From positions 744,001 through 808,000 of the forward strand of contig NZ_JABMLK010000002.1 of assembly GCF_013394855.1 (NCBI RefSeq): a DNA stretch of 64,000 bases, written 5' to 3'. Numbering within the stretch: the stretch's first letter is position 1; the number at the start of each line of letters is the position of its first letter. The position numbers and the translations under genes were made by a program. The DNA comes from Limnobaculum xujianqingii. Its GTDB lineage: Bacteria; Pseudomonadota; Gammaproteobacteria; Enterobacterales; Enterobacteriaceae. Shown here one piece after another: positions 36,604 through 45,548 of this stretch. The notes beneath the pieces are model-generated. The model had not been told where the DNA came from and searched no databases. It worked only from the letters and a program-made list of their open reading frames with translations.

Positions 36604-37058
36604 AGCTATCATTCAATCGTGACGAACTGGAACGGTTAGAGTCGCTATTACCTGAGTCTGCGAAGTCATTAGTATTAATCCTTGGTTATGCCGCCACTGC
36701 ACGTTTGATTAGCCGTTTTGGTGGTGTTACGCTGTCAGCGAAAACGGGGCTGGCTAAAGAGCGTAGCGGTGGTGTTCATTCTATGCTGCGTGATGTGCTC
36801 AACGATGATGAGTTGAAAAAATTGATTGATTATTTAGGTGGCGATCAGTTTTATATTCCTCGTTGTGAGGTAGCATTCAGGAAGTTACGAGACGCCAGAT
36901 TTGTTGCGGCCATTGCTGAAAATCTGGATAAAGGGCTATCAACTCGCCAGGCAATGGCTCGACTCTGCCCTGAGTTTAATATTAGCGACCGTCAGGGCTG
37001 GAAGTTGATACATCAATACAATGCAGATAGCAGTAATCATCAACAGAATTTATTTTAA
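36600..37058 (+). CDS. Mor/C-family transcription activator
   Basis: A 152-residue protein of the Mor family. GGVTLSAKTGLAKERSG in the middle leads to the dimerisation strand (YLGGDQFYIPRC). The C-terminal helix-turn-helix is in FVAAIAENLDKGLSTRQAMARLCPEFNISDRQGWKLIHQY. In Mu, Mor activates the middle promoter and its relative C the late promoters. Only one such gene is present here, so it may drive the late motifs itself. The first of these lies about 490 bp downstream. Confidence 0.88.
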   Translation: MKLSFNRDELERLESLLPESAKSLVLILGYAATARLISRFGGVTLSAKTGLAKERSGGVHSMLRDVLNDDELKKLIDYLGGDQFYIPRCEVAFRKLRDARFVAAIAENLDKGLSTRQAMARLCPEFNISDRQGWKLIHQYNADSSNHQQNLF

Positions 37059-37070
37059 GGTGAATAATCC

Positions 37071-37460
37071 ATGATTAAAAAATTGATACTTGCAACTATT
37101 GTTGTTGCTTCATTTTCAGGTCATGCAGTCAGTGCTGAGGAATTTCCTGGTGCACTATCATTACTACCTAAAGCACTTGCTGGAGATTATATTAGCCAGA
37201 GAAATTTAGCTTACGCATATATGAATGGTTGGGGAAAAGAAGGTGATGGTAGTTATATCCCTAAAGATCAAATTAGTGGTTGTGCATGGCGCAAACTTAT
37301 TTTATTAACCAATAAAAATGCTGATATTGGTGACGCAGGAAATGAATCTATTGATTGTAGTAAAATACATCCAACAGATAATGCAAAAGTATGGGAAAAA
37401 GTTCATGCTGGTATCCAATTAATGTCTAAATTGAATGATATTAACAATAAAGGGCACTGA
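37071..37460 (+). CDS. Secreted small protein, Sel1-like fragment (possible moron)
   Basis: A 129-residue protein with a signal peptide (MIKKLILATIVVASFSGHAVSA). A single Sel1-like helix pair follows (LPKALAGDYISQRNLAYAYMNGW), with CAW and DCSK cysteines that could form a disulfide. Base composition is more AT-rich than in its neighbours. It sits between the Mor gene and the lysis cassette, a usual place for extra genes expressed from a lysogen. A role in the envelope is possible but unproven. Confidence 0.65.
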   Translation: MIKKLILATIVVASFSGHAVSAEEFPGALSLLPKALAGDYISQRNLAYAYMNGWGKEGDGSYIPKDQISGCAWRKLILLTNKNADIGDAGNESIDCSKIHPTDNAKVWEKVHAGIQLMSKLNDINNKGH

Positions 37461-37546
37461 TGGTAGGTTACTATTGGTTAATTAAATCCTATTGAACATT
37501 GTTCTTGGTTAAGTCAATATCCAATCTTGTAAGATAAATTAGAAAG

Positions 37547-37582
37547 CGCTGAACCCCTTCCACCGCTTCATTAAATAGTAAT
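37547..37582 (+). promoter_or_regulatory. Late promoter motif, copy 1 (before lysis genes)
   Basis: CGCTGAACCC followed by a C/T-rich stretch ending CGCTTCATT (37547-37571), then TAGTAAT. The 25-bp block recurs at 45717 and 57790; 17 of 25 positions are identical in all three. There is no -35 consensus, as expected for an activator-dependent promoter. The position equals that of Plys in Mu. Confidence 0.7.
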
Positions 37583-37592
37583 CCCCCATGAT

Positions 37593-37622
37593 AACTCCAT
37601 ACTGAAACTATGGAGTTTTTTT
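37593..37622 (+). terminator. Intrinsic-terminator hairpin holding the holin ribosome-binding site
   Basis: AACTCCATA (37593-37601) pairs with TATGGAGTT (37609-37617), followed by TTTTTTT up to 37622. The next base starts the ATG of the first lysis gene. Its only ribosome-binding site, GGAG (37612-37615), is inside the right arm. The hairpin could end the Mor transcript and also hide the start of the lysis gene. Confidence 0.75.
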
Positions 37623-38036
37623 ATGGCTGACCCAATTGGAACCTCTACGACAGCCACTGCTAGCGTATTGACCGGTGCGACCCTTGCAGGATTGTTATCA
37701 GGTATTGATCCGGGCGTTATCATCGCCGCGTTCGCAGGGTCTGTTATCTTTGTTCTGTCGGCTATTGATTTCCCGCTATGGCAGCGTGCATTTCTGTTTT
37801 TTGTGTCAATGGCGCTGGGTATTTATGGCGCAGATTTTGTTGCTCACATCATTTCTACCATTCTGTCAGTACCTCTACGTTCTCAGATAACGGTCTCAGC
37901 GCCTGTCGGTGCTGCTGTATCGTCAGCGTCCTCGGTTCGGATACTGATGGTTTTCAGTAAAAAACCGAATGAAGGGGAATCAATTTGGGACAGATTTCGA
38001 TTTAAGAAGAGTAGTAAAGGAGAGGATGAACAATGA
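37623..38036 (+). CDS. Putative holin, first
   Basis: A 137-residue membrane protein. Four hydrophobic stretches are visible: VLTGATLAGLLSGIDPG, VIIAAFAGSVIFVLSAI, AFLFFVSMALGIYGADFVAHII and, weaker, VSAPVGAAVSSASSV. The tail is charged (KKPNEGESIWDRFRFKKSSKGEDEQ). It is the first gene of the lysis cassette, and resembles the putative phage holins next to TIGR02594 endolysins. It overlaps the second holin by 4 bp. Confidence 0.75.
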   Translation: MADPIGTSTTATASVLTGATLAGLLSGIDPGVIIAAFAGSVIFVLSAIDFPLWQRAFLFFVSMALGIYGADFVAHIISTILSVPLRSQITVSAPVGAAVSSASSVRILMVFSKKPNEGESIWDRFRFKKSSKGEDEQ

Positions 38037-38314
38037 GCCCACTTCTCACCCTTAATGTTGTGATTTGCCTTCTAATCATTATCCGCCTGGCTACGTTCCG
38101 TCGGCGTGGTAAATCACATAATCAGACTCAATCGTATCTGTCCTATTTTCTGATAGTGGCCTGTTTTGTGGTGATTGTTCGCATTGTCTTTAAACAGTAC
38201 GTCTATATCGACTGGGCTGAAACCTTATTGAACTCGGTTTTATGTATCGCCATTTATGCTGCTCGCGGCAATGTCTCCGAGCTGTTTAAAACACGTCGCA
38301 GAGGTGTGAAATGA
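38033..38314 (+). CDS. Putative holin, second
   Basis: A 93-residue membrane protein with three hydrophobic segments (LLTLNVVICLLIIIRLATF, LSYFLIVACFVVIVRIVF, WAETLLNSVLCIAIYAA). A basic tail follows. It is coupled to both neighbours by 4-bp overlaps. Two holin-like proteins in a row suggest a holin/antiholin pair; which is which cannot be told from sequence. Confidence 0.75.
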   Translation: MSPLLTLNVVICLLIIIRLATFRRRGKSHNQTQSYLSYFLIVACFVVIVRIVFKQYVYIDWAETLLNSVLCIAIYAARGNVSELFKTRRRGVK

Positions 38315-38802
38315 CTAAGAAAACTGAGCCGCGCTGGTTAACCCTGGCTCGTCAATTTCTGGGGTTACGTGAAATCAAAGGTGCTAAACATGCGCCTGAA
38401 ATCGTCCAGTTCTGGCGGGACATTAAGCGTGGCGGTATCAAAGATGATGAAACGCCCTGGTGCGCCGCTTTCGTCGGTGCCGTACTGGAACACTCTGGTA
38501 TTAAGTCAAGCCGATTCGAATCGGCCAAATCCTATTTAAGCTGGGGCGTTAAACTGCAACAACCTGCTGTGGGTGCTATTGCGGTCCTTAGCCGCACTGG
38601 TGGCGGTCATGTGGCGTTTGTCGTAGGCCAGAATAGCAATGGCGATCTGTTGTTACTGGGTGGTAATCAAAACGATGCGGTTAATATCGCCGCGTTTTCA
38701 CGTAATCGCGTGGAAGAGTACCGATGGCCTACGGATGAACCGTTGCCTGTTGGCGGTCCATTACCGCAGTTTAATGCTGCGAACTCAACACGGGAGTCGT
38801 GA
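38311..38802 (+). CDS. Endolysin, TIGR02594/CHAP-like peptidase
   Basis: A 163-residue NlpC/P60-CHAP-type enzyme of the TIGR02594 family. The nucleophile Cys is in ETPWCAAFVGAVLEHSG (about residue 51). The catalytic His is in GGGHVAFVVGQNSNGDLLLLGGNQ. The family cuts peptidoglycan cross-links. There is no signal peptide, so the protein depends on the holins for export. Confidence 0.88.
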   Translation: MTKKTEPRWLTLARQFLGLREIKGAKHAPEIVQFWRDIKRGGIKDDETPWCAAFVGAVLEHSGIKSSRFESAKSYLSWGVKLQQPAVGAIAVLSRTGGGHVAFVVGQNSNGDLLLLGGNQNDAVNIAAFSRNRVEEYRWPTDEPLPVGGPLPQFNAANSTRES

Positions 38803-39206
38803 TGTCGTCGTATCGCTATTTATTGCTTATTGGCGCGTTTCTTTTACTGGCGCTGGCGGCGTTTACCTTTTTCAGACAGTCACAACGACTGGCTGATGAA
38901 GTGCAGCAGGTAACACGCGAACGGGACGCGGCAAAGGCTGCGCAGACCGCACAGGCAAAACAATTCAATCGGGAAGCGGAATTTTCAGCGCTGGCAGGAT
39001 TATCAGCGTTATCAGGCGAGATTAAAACGGAGCGGGTAAAAATTGAAATTCGAGAAAAAGTCAAAACTCAGCCATGTGCCAGCGAGCATATTAATAGTGA
39101 TGCTGCTCGCCAGTTGTGGGATATCTCAGGACGGGGCCGCGCCGCCATACACACCACTTCCCGCAAATCTGACAGCAACAATATTGCCACCGCAACCGGG
39201 AAGTGA
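38802..39206 (+). CDS. Rz-like inner-membrane spanin
   Basis: About 134 residues. An N-terminal membrane anchor (YLLLIGAFLLLALAAFTFF) precedes a long charged coiled-coil (QRLADEVQQVTRERDAAKAAQTAQAKQF and on). That is the Rz/i-spanin plan (DUF2570-like). It links to the outer-membrane partner Rz1, whose gene is nested and offset in the +1 frame within its 3' half. ATG 38802 overlaps the endolysin stop. Confidence 0.85.
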   Translation: MSSYRYLLLIGAFLLLALAAFTFFRQSQRLADEVQQVTRERDAAKAAQTAQAKQFNREAEFSALAGLSALSGEIKTERVKIEIREKVKTQPCASEHINSDAARQLWDISGRGRAAIHTTSRKSDSNNIATATGK

Positions 39207-39372
39207 ACCGGGTGCATTAACCTGGGGTGAATCGCTGGAGTTAAACGTGGTGTTATACGGCGTTATTACACGGGTAAATTGCGAGAGAGCGTTAATCAGG
39301 CAAATTGAAAAACAGCGGCAAGACCCTGCCGCAGACAAACCAGTCGTATTACCGGTTGAGTGTGAGGAATAG
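39043..39372 (+). CDS. Rz1-like outer-membrane spanin lipoprotein
   Basis: A 109-residue lipoprotein in a second frame, overlapping the Rz gene by 164 bp. Lipobox LLASC (Cys near residue 25) precedes a proline-rich stretch (PPYTPLPANLTATILPPQPG). The C-terminal helix (ERALIRQIEKQRQD) probably contacts Rz. The pair fuses the inner and outer membranes in the last step of lysis. Confidence 0.85.
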   Translation: MKFEKKSKLSHVPASILIVMLLASCGISQDGAAPPYTPLPANLTATILPPQPGSEPGALTWGESLELNVVLYGVITRVNCERALIRQIEKQRQDPAADKPVVLPVECEE

Positions 39373-39377
39373 AACAC

Positions 39378-39878
39378 ATGGCATGGCCGCAGGAAATCAG
39401 GGAAAGCGTAAGACACAAGTACATTTTTAATCAACTGACGCTTGAACAAGTGTCGGCTGACTGCGGCGTACCATTTGACACGGTTAGACGTTGGAAAGCT
39501 CAGGCTTTGGCTAAGGGCGATGATTGGGAAAAACTCCGTACAGCTCACACCATTGCCGGTGGAACGCTGGAAGATATTACCCGGACCGTATTAACCAGTC
39601 TGGTGATTAAGTTCCAGAGTGTGATTGAACGCATTAATAGCAATCCCGACTTGCCTCCGGAACAAAGTGTAGAACTGTTAACCAGTATTGCAGACGCATT
39701 CAGTAAGGCTACGGCAGCAAGTCGCCGTGTATTACCGGAGACGGACCGATTAGCAACAGCCCTGGAAGTTGTTCAACTGTTGGGTACGTTTATTCAGGAA
39801 CGGTACCCCGCGCTTCACGTCCAGTTTCTGGAAGTTTTAGAGAGCTTCGCCCAGAAAATGGAGAATGAATTCAAGTAA
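39378..39878 (+). CDS. DUF1804 family protein, likely small terminase
   Basis: A 166-residue protein. An N-terminal helix-turn-helix (RHKYIFNQLTLEQVSADCGVPFDTVRRWKAQ) is followed by helical segments. DUF1804 proteins occupy the small-terminase position before TerL in Mu-like phages; the order here is the same, except for an inserted methyltransferase gene. Confidence 0.82.
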   Translation: MAWPQEIRESVRHKYIFNQLTLEQVSADCGVPFDTVRRWKAQALAKGDDWEKLRTAHTIAGGTLEDITRTVLTSLVIKFQSVIERINSNPDLPPEQSVELLTSIADAFSKATAASRRVLPETDRLATALEVVQLLGTFIQERYPALHVQFLEVLESFAQKMENEFK

Positions 39879-39887
39879 GGGCTGACG

Positions 39888-40622
39888 ATGCAGATTCAAA
39901 CTATTGGTAACGCAACGCTCTATTGTGGCGACGCATTAGAGATTCTACCGACCTTAACACCGATGTACGACGCGTTAGTGACCGACCCGCCATACAGTAG
40001 TGGCGGGCTACATGCCAGTGCCAGAACGGCATCACCCGGTGCTAAATATATGGGACATCAGCATTACGCCGATTTCAGTGGTGATAATCGTGATGCCCGT
40101 AGCTGGGCTTTCTGGAGTGTTCTGTGGATGAATCAGGCCAGTCGCCTCATTAAACCAGGCGGCTATGTCATGGTTTTTACTGACTGGCGACAGTTACCTG
40201 CAACAACCGATGTATTCCAGGCCGGTGGCGCTATCTGGCGCGGAATTATTCCCTGGGATAAAACGTTATCGTCCCGCGCTCCACATACCGGCTATTTCAG
40301 ACATCAGTGTGAATATGTTGTGTGGGGCAGCATCGGTGCGTTAGGTAAGTGCGCTCATGGTGGCCCGTTCCCTGGTCTAATGACTCAACGTGTTATCCCT
40401 GCTCAAAAGTTACATCTTACCGGTAAGCCTGTACCACTGATGAATATGTTGACAGGACCACTGGCTAACGATGCGCATGTGCTCGATCCGTTTATGGGTA
40501 GCGCATCAACCGCTATTCCTATTTTAAAGCGCGGTGGATCATTTACCGGCATTGAGCTATCGCAGGAATATTTTGATATCGCTTGTGCGCGTATTGAGCA
40601 AGCGCTGAACGAAAACAGATAA
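39888..40622 (+). CDS. Beta-class DNA methyltransferase
   Basis: A 244-residue DNA amino-methyltransferase. Catalytic motif IV is VTDPPYSSGG (about 33-42); the SAM-binding motif I is VLDPFMGSAST (about 199-209), followed by GGSFTGIELSQEYFDIACARI. The order IV then I marks the beta class (N6-adenine or N4-cytosine). There is no restriction partner nearby, so it is an orphan, probably for protecting phage DNA. It sits between the small and large terminase genes. Confidence 0.9.
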   Translation: MQIQTIGNATLYCGDALEILPTLTPMYDALVTDPPYSSGGLHASARTASPGAKYMGHQHYADFSGDNRDARSWAFWSVLWMNQASRLIKPGGYVMVFTDWRQLPATTDVFQAGGAIWRGIIPWDKTLSSRAPHTGYFRHQCEYVVWGSIGALGKCAHGGPFPGLMTQRVIPAQKLHLTGKPVPLMNMLTGPLANDAHVLDPFMGSASTAIPILKRGGSFTGIELSQEYFDIACARIEQALNENR

Positions 40623-40630
40623 GGTGCCCT

Positions 40631-42271
40631 GTGGCAAAGAATAAAATATCCCTGAAAGAATTTAGGGAGTCCTTACAAGAGTATATTGCCAGCCTTCGAC
40701 AAACGATTGAGGCCGAGTGTATTGGTTTTGATACGGATGTCAGGGCTTCGGCTGAACGTCGCGCCAGGGTTATTGATAAGGAAAATGGTTTTGCTTTCTT
40801 TGTTCAGACTTATTTCCCACATTATATTCGTCATGATTCGCAGAGTGAATTACATCGCTATCTGTTTAAGCGTCTGCCACAGATTGTGGCTAGCGCTAAA
40901 GGCGAAAGCGACGCGATAGCTGCACCACGTGGTGAAGCCAAATCGACACTGGTCAGCCAGCTATTTTCGCTGTGGAATATCATTATCGGAGCCAAGCATT
41001 ACCCGGTCATCATAATGGATTCTATAGACCAGGCTTTCCCCATGCTGGAGGCCATCAAAGCGGAACTGGAATTTAACCCCCGTTTAAAGCTGGATTATCC
41101 TGATATTTGTGGTCAGGGCCGCGTCTGGCAAATGGGGACCATTGTCACCCGTAATAATATTAAGGTGACGGTAGCCGGTAGCAATAAGAAACTCCGGGGA
41201 TTACGGCACGGCCCATATCGACCAGATCTGGTTATCCTGGATGATATAGAGAATGACGAATTGGTTCGTAATCCGGACCAGCGAGATAAGCTGCAAAACT
41301 GGTTAACGAAGACGGTAATGCCACTGGGTGAAGCCGGAGGTAAAACGGATATCGTCTATATTGGTACCATTCTGCACTACGATTCTGTCCTTTCTCGTAC
41401 CCTGAATAATCCATTGTGGACGATAGCCAGATTCAAGGCGATCGTTCGCTGGCCGGTCAATATGAAACTTTGGGATACCTGGGAAGAGTTGATCCGTAAC
41501 CGTCAACCGGAAGCAGCAGAACAGTATTACCAGGATAATGAAGTTGAAATGCTCGAAGGTGCGGTGGTGTCCTGGGATGCCCGACCATTATTGGCATTGA
41601 TGCTCATTCGGGCACGGGATGGTCACTCTACGTTTGATTCAGAATATCAAAACGACCCGGTAAGCGGTGAGGATGCCATTTTCACCGGCTGTATTAATTT
41701 TTGGGTTAATCGTCTGAATGAGTGGATATTTTACGGTGCCTGTGACCCCAGTCTGGGTAAAGCTGGTGCAAGTCGTGACCCTTCCGCATTACTTGTGGGT
41801 GGTTTCAATCGTTACACCGGCATTCTGGATATTGTTGAGGCAGACATTCGTCGCCGTCTACCGGATAAAATTATTGAAGATATTATCCGGTATCAGGGGC
41901 AATACCATTGTCTGGCCTGGTCATTTGAATCCGTTCAGTTTCAGGAATTTTTAAGAACCGTATTAGTCCAGCGCTCAGCCGAGCGTGGTATTCCGGTTCC
42001 GGCCATCCCGGTTATCCCCAGTACCGATAAATTGTTGCGCATAGAATCATTGCAGCCTCATATGGCCAACGGTCTCATTCGATTACACCCGTCACAGCAA
42101 ACGCTGATTGACCAGTTACGTCATTTTCCTAAAGCCGATCATGATGACGGTCCGGATGCGCTTCATATGCTGTGGTCTCTGGCCGTTTCTCGTGCCGCCA
42201 AATTTGAAATTCATACACCGAACCGTAGCCGTGATAACGATGCCGGACGATTTGACAGAGGAGCGTGGTAA
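40631..42271 (+). CDS. Terminase large subunit (Mu gp28-like)
   Basis: A 546-residue packaging motor protein. The ATPase has a Walker A variant APRGEAKST (about 99-107) and Walker B LVILDDIEND (about 200-209). The nuclease domain begins at YGACDPSLGKAGASRDPSALLVGG (about 370). It matches Mu-type TerL. It starts at GTG 40631 after AAGGTG. Mu-like packaging cuts into host DNA beyond the right end. Confidence 0.92.
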   Translation: MAKNKISLKEFRESLQEYIASLRQTIEAECIGFDTDVRASAERRARVIDKENGFAFFVQTYFPHYIRHDSQSELHRYLFKRLPQIVASAKGESDAIAAPRGEAKSTLVSQLFSLWNIIIGAKHYPVIIMDSIDQAFPMLEAIKAELEFNPRLKLDYPDICGQGRVWQMGTIVTRNNIKVTVAGSNKKLRGLRHGPYRPDLVILDDIENDELVRNPDQRDKLQNWLTKTVMPLGEAGGKTDIVYIGTILHYDSVLSRTLNNPLWTIARFKAIVRWPVNMKLWDTWEELIRNRQPEAAEQYYQDNEVEMLEGAVVSWDARPLLALMLIRARDGHSTFDSEYQNDPVSGEDAIFTGCINFWVNRLNEWIFYGACDPSLGKAGASRDPSALLVGGFNRYTGILDIVEADIRRRLPDKIIEDIIRYQGQYHCLAWSFESVQFQEFLRTVLVQRSAERGIPVPAIPVIPSTDKLLRIESLQPHMANGLIRLHPSQQTLIDQLRHFPKADHDDGPDALHMLWSLAVSRAAKFEIHTPNRSRDNDAGRFDRGAW

Positions 42272-42273
42272 CA

Positions 42274-43860
42274 ATGCCACAAATCGTAGATCAGTATGGG
42301 CGTCCGTTAAAATCAGAGACGCTGAAAACCCAACAAACGGTGAAGACCGCCGATATTTCGCGAGTCTATCCCGATCATCCGTCCCGTGGATTAAATATCC
42401 GCAAGCTGCCGCGTATTTTACAACAGGCGGAACAAGGCAATTTAACGGCGCAAGCCTGTCTATTCGGCGATATGGAAGAGCGTGACGGCCATTTGTTTGC
42501 GGAAATGGAGAAGCGTAAAAACGTCCTGCTGACATTAGATTATTCCATTGAGCCTCCGGAGAACGCCACAGCGGAAGAAAAGAATCTGGCGGCCGCCGTC
42601 AGCGAATGGATTAAAGGCATTCCCAATCTGGAAGACGTTATTTTAAATGGTATGACCGCGATTGGTTATGGATTCTCGTGTCAGGAAATCGCCTGGGAAA
42701 TGCAGGAAAAAATCTGGGTGCCTGAGTCGCTCATGCTACGTCCTCATTACTGGTTCAATACTCGACCAGAGGACGGGGATAAAATCGTACTGGATGATGG
42801 TACCTACCAGAACGGCCAGAGTGGTAGCGAGTTATGGCCGTTTGGCTGGCTGGTTCATCGTCATAACGCTCGCTCCGGGTTTATTGGCTCTTCCGGATTA
42901 TTCCGGGTATTAGTCTGGCCATACCTGTTTAAAAACTTTGCGTTACGTGACCTGGCTGAATTCCTGGAGATTTATGGTCTACCGGCTCGCATCGCGTATT
43001 ATGCTCAGGGTACCAGTGATGAAGACCGGGATAAGATATTAAATGCCCTGGTTCGTTTAGGCCATGACGCGGTAGCCGCACTCCCGCAGGGAAATGAAAT
43101 CAAGTTTGAAAGCGCGGCCTCCGGAGGGAGTGAGCCATTCCAGGCGATGATTGACTGGGCTGAACGCACGGTTTCTAAAGTGGTATTGGGTAGCACACTC
43201 ACGACTCAGGCCGATGGTAAAAGCTCCACCAATGCATTAGGAAATGTTCATAACGAAGTGCGCCATGACCTGATGACATCGGATGCTCGCCAGTTAGAAG
43301 GCATGTTTAAGAGCCTGATATCTATGCTGGCGGCATTAAATGGTTATGGTGATATCAGTTACCGCCGTTTACCTCGACTGGTATTTGATACGCATGAAGA
43401 AATTGACCTGTCTGATTTTGCGGATAGCGTGGCGACATTGGTTAATGATGTTGGCATGGACGATATTCCGGTTTCATGGGTGAGGAAAAAAACCGGTATC
43501 CCGGCGGCGAAAAACGGCGAACCGGTATTAAAGCCACGGGTGACCATGACACCTATCCCGGCCGCACTGAATCAGTCCATTTTAAAACTGGCCGCGCTGA
43601 ACTCTCCGGTATCAGAGAATGACGACCCCGCCATGATAACGATGGAGAACGCCCCATTACCGGCTGAACAGATTAACCAGGCGATGAGCGAATTACTCAC
43701 CCCTATGATTGAGGCGTTAAGTGCAGGTAAAAGCGCTGACGAAGCCATGAATATTATTGCGGCCAGCTACCCGGCGCTGGATGATTCAACATTACGTCAG
43801 GTTCTCAGCCAGGCATTTTTTGTTGTTGATATCTGGGGGCGGCTCAATGCCAACACTTAA
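42274..43860 (+). CDS. Portal protein (DUF935, Mu gp29-like)
   Basis: About 528 residues of the DUF935 portal family: QARLFGDMEERDGHLFAEMEKRKNVLLTLDY-like stretch near 60-90, HRHNARSGFIGSSGLFRVLVWPYLFKNFALRDLAEFLEIYGLP in the middle. ATG 42274 is preferred over GTG 42265, since GAGGAG lies 10 bp upstream of the ATG. The dodecameric portal is the gate for DNA and the base for gpF and the terminase. Confidence 0.92.
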   Translation: MPQIVDQYGRPLKSETLKTQQTVKTADISRVYPDHPSRGLNIRKLPRILQQAEQGNLTAQACLFGDMEERDGHLFAEMEKRKNVLLTLDYSIEPPENATAEEKNLAAAVSEWIKGIPNLEDVILNGMTAIGYGFSCQEIAWEMQEKIWVPESLMLRPHYWFNTRPEDGDKIVLDDGTYQNGQSGSELWPFGWLVHRHNARSGFIGSSGLFRVLVWPYLFKNFALRDLAEFLEIYGLPARIAYYAQGTSDEDRDKILNALVRLGHDAVAALPQGNEIKFESAASGGSEPFQAMIDWAERTVSKVVLGSTLTTQADGKSSTNALGNVHNEVRHDLMTSDARQLEGMFKSLISMLAALNGYGDISYRRLPRLVFDTHEEIDLSDFADSVATLVNDVGMDDIPVSWVRKKTGIPAAKNGEPVLKPRVTMTPIPAALNQSILKLAALNSPVSENDDPAMITMENAPLPAEQINQAMSELLTPMIEALSAGKSADEAMNIIAASYPALDDSTLRQVLSQAFFVVDIWGRLNANT

Positions 43861-45004
43861 TGCGGCTGAACTGGGATATGCATTTACGTTAAAACCCGAA
43901 GAGGCTATCCAGTATTTTGAAAGTAAGGGGTATGTCATTGGTTTTAACTGGCATGATGTTGAAGCTGATGCACATGCCCGTGCGTTCACCGTTGCTGGTG
44001 TCATGAAGCTGGATGTTTTAGAGGATATTAAAACAGCATTAAATGAGTCGTTAAAAAACGGTGAAACCTACGAAGAGTTTAAAAAGAACCTGTTACCTAC
44101 CCTGGAACAAAAAGGCTGGATAGGTAAAGGACTGGTCTCCGACCCGGAGACGGGAGAACTGCAAGGTAAGCAGCTTACCCCTCGGCGTTTGAAAACCATT
44201 TTTGATACCAACAATGCCACTAACTATAACGCGGGTCGCTATGTTCAGCAGATGGGGGATGTGGCTAACCGTCCATACTGGGAACGCGTAGAGGTCATGG
44301 ATAATCGTACCCGCGCCTCGTGTGCAGCTGTTCATGGATTTACTGCGCGTTATGATGATCCTGTCTGGAACTTCCTATACCCACCCGGCGGTTTCGGTTG
44401 TCGTGGACGAGTCAGAGCGCGTTCAGAGTCAGATGTAACGCAGTATAATCTAACGGTTCAGTCCAGTGATAACCGCCTGGTTGAGGTCGAGCAACCCTAT
44501 GGTAATACCACTATCCAGTCAACCGGGCTACGACTGACCAGTAACAAGGTGTATGTTCCCGATCCGGGTTTTGGGTTTAATCCTGGTAAGGTGGCCTGGC
44601 AACCTAATTTAGAAAAGTATGATTACCAACCCACTCGCCAGTATGTTTCCCGTTCGTTAGCCGGTCCGGATTTTGCCAGAGGACTCAATAACGTTTCATC
44701 ACTGGCTCCGCAACAGCAGTACCCCGTCGGCGTACTCTCTCCGGAACAAATGAAAGCCACCGGTATGCAGCAGCAAACTGTTACGGTAGCAGCGCCACAG
44801 ATGCAGCAGTTTGCTGAACAGGACATGACACGGGCCGATTACATTTGGGTTCAGTCTGTTATTGATGAACCAGACCAGGTGATAAGCACCGGTACCGGCG
44901 TTAAGTTTTACCGGAAAAATGGAAACCAGTGGGATGTTGCAACCGTCATCAATAATCTTCTGATGGATTTCACCCGCGTTAACAGTCCGGAGCCGGGGAA
45001 ATAA
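43847..45004 (+). CDS. Head morphogenesis protein (Mu gpF-like)
   Basis: About 385 residues of the SPP1 gp7/Mu gpF family (motif TNYNAGRYVQQMGDVANRPYWERVEVMDNRTRASCAAVHG near 125-165). WNFLYPPGGFGCRGRVRARSE follows, with the typical cysteine pair. The frame is open from 43757, but ATG 43847 begins the family N-terminus and overlaps the portal gene by 14 bp. It is a minor head protein needed for assembly. Confidence 0.88.
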   Translation: MPTLNAAELGYAFTLKPEEAIQYFESKGYVIGFNWHDVEADAHARAFTVAGVMKLDVLEDIKTALNESLKNGETYEEFKKNLLPTLEQKGWIGKGLVSDPETGELQGKQLTPRRLKTIFDTNNATNYNAGRYVQQMGDVANRPYWERVEVMDNRTRASCAAVHGFTARYDDPVWNFLYPPGGFGCRGRVRARSESDVTQYNLTVQSSDNRLVEVEQPYGNTTIQSTGLRLTSNKVYVPDPGFGFNPGKVAWQPNLEKYDYQPTRQYVSRSLAGPDFARGLNNVSSLAPQQQYPVGVLSPEQMKATGMQQQTVTVAAPQMQQFAEQDMTRADYIWVQSVIDEPDQVISTGTGVKFYRKNGNQWDVATVINNLLMDFTRVNSPEPGK

Positions 45005-45008
45005 CCCG

Positions 45009-45548
45009 ATGTTTCATTTAAAAATCGATGTTTCCCTGTACGAAAAATCCCTGGCTAAATTACTGGAAGGTACCCGTAACCGCCGTGAGCTGATGGGTCA
45101 GTTAACCGGTGATATGTTGGATGCGGTAGAGGAAAACTTTAAACAACAGGGTCGTCCGGCCTGGCTGGGATGGTCTCCCGCTTATGCTAAAAAGCGTGAA
45201 GGCGGAATGATACTGCAAAAGTCAGGACGACTGGCTGCCAGTATTCGCGGTATCCATGATAATGACCGCTCAGTTGTGGGTACCAATGTTAAGTACGCCA
45301 GGATTCACAATCAGGGCGGCGATATTAGGCAGAAAGCCCGAACCACGTCACTGTATTTTAAGCAGTCTAAATCGGGTGAGGTTGGAAATCGGTTTGTCCC
45401 GAAACGCCAGTCTAACTTTGTGCAGAACGCCCATGTTGGTGCGTATACGGTCAGTATGCCAGCACGACCATTTTTACAGTTGATTGATAGTGATATAGAT
45501 AGAATGAAAGAAACGGCACAGCGGTACTTTAGAGGGCTGGTTGACTGA
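45009..45548 (+). CDS. Virion morphogenesis protein (Mu gpG-like)
   Basis: A 179-residue protein of the phage virion morphogenesis family (GRPAWLGWSPAYAKKREGGMILQKSGRLAASI, VGTNVKYARIHNQGG, and the closing MPARPFLQL). In Mu, gpG is linked to head completion or tail joining. It is 4 bp after gpF. Confidence 0.87.
   Translation: MFHLKIDVSLYEKSLAKLLEGTRNRRELMGQLTGDMLDAVEENFKQQGRPAWLGWSPAYAKKREGGMILQKSGRLAASIRGIHDNDRSVVGTNVKYARIHNQGGDIRQKARTTSLYFKQSKSGEVGNRFVPKRQSNFVQNAHVGAYTVSMPARPFLQLIDSDIDRMKETAQRYFRGLVD

Noticed and set aside
36600..37622. A second activator (Mu C equivalent) after the Mor gene
   Set aside because: The next frame encodes a secreted protein with a signal peptide, not a helix-turn-helix protein. 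Only one Mor/C-family gene is visible.
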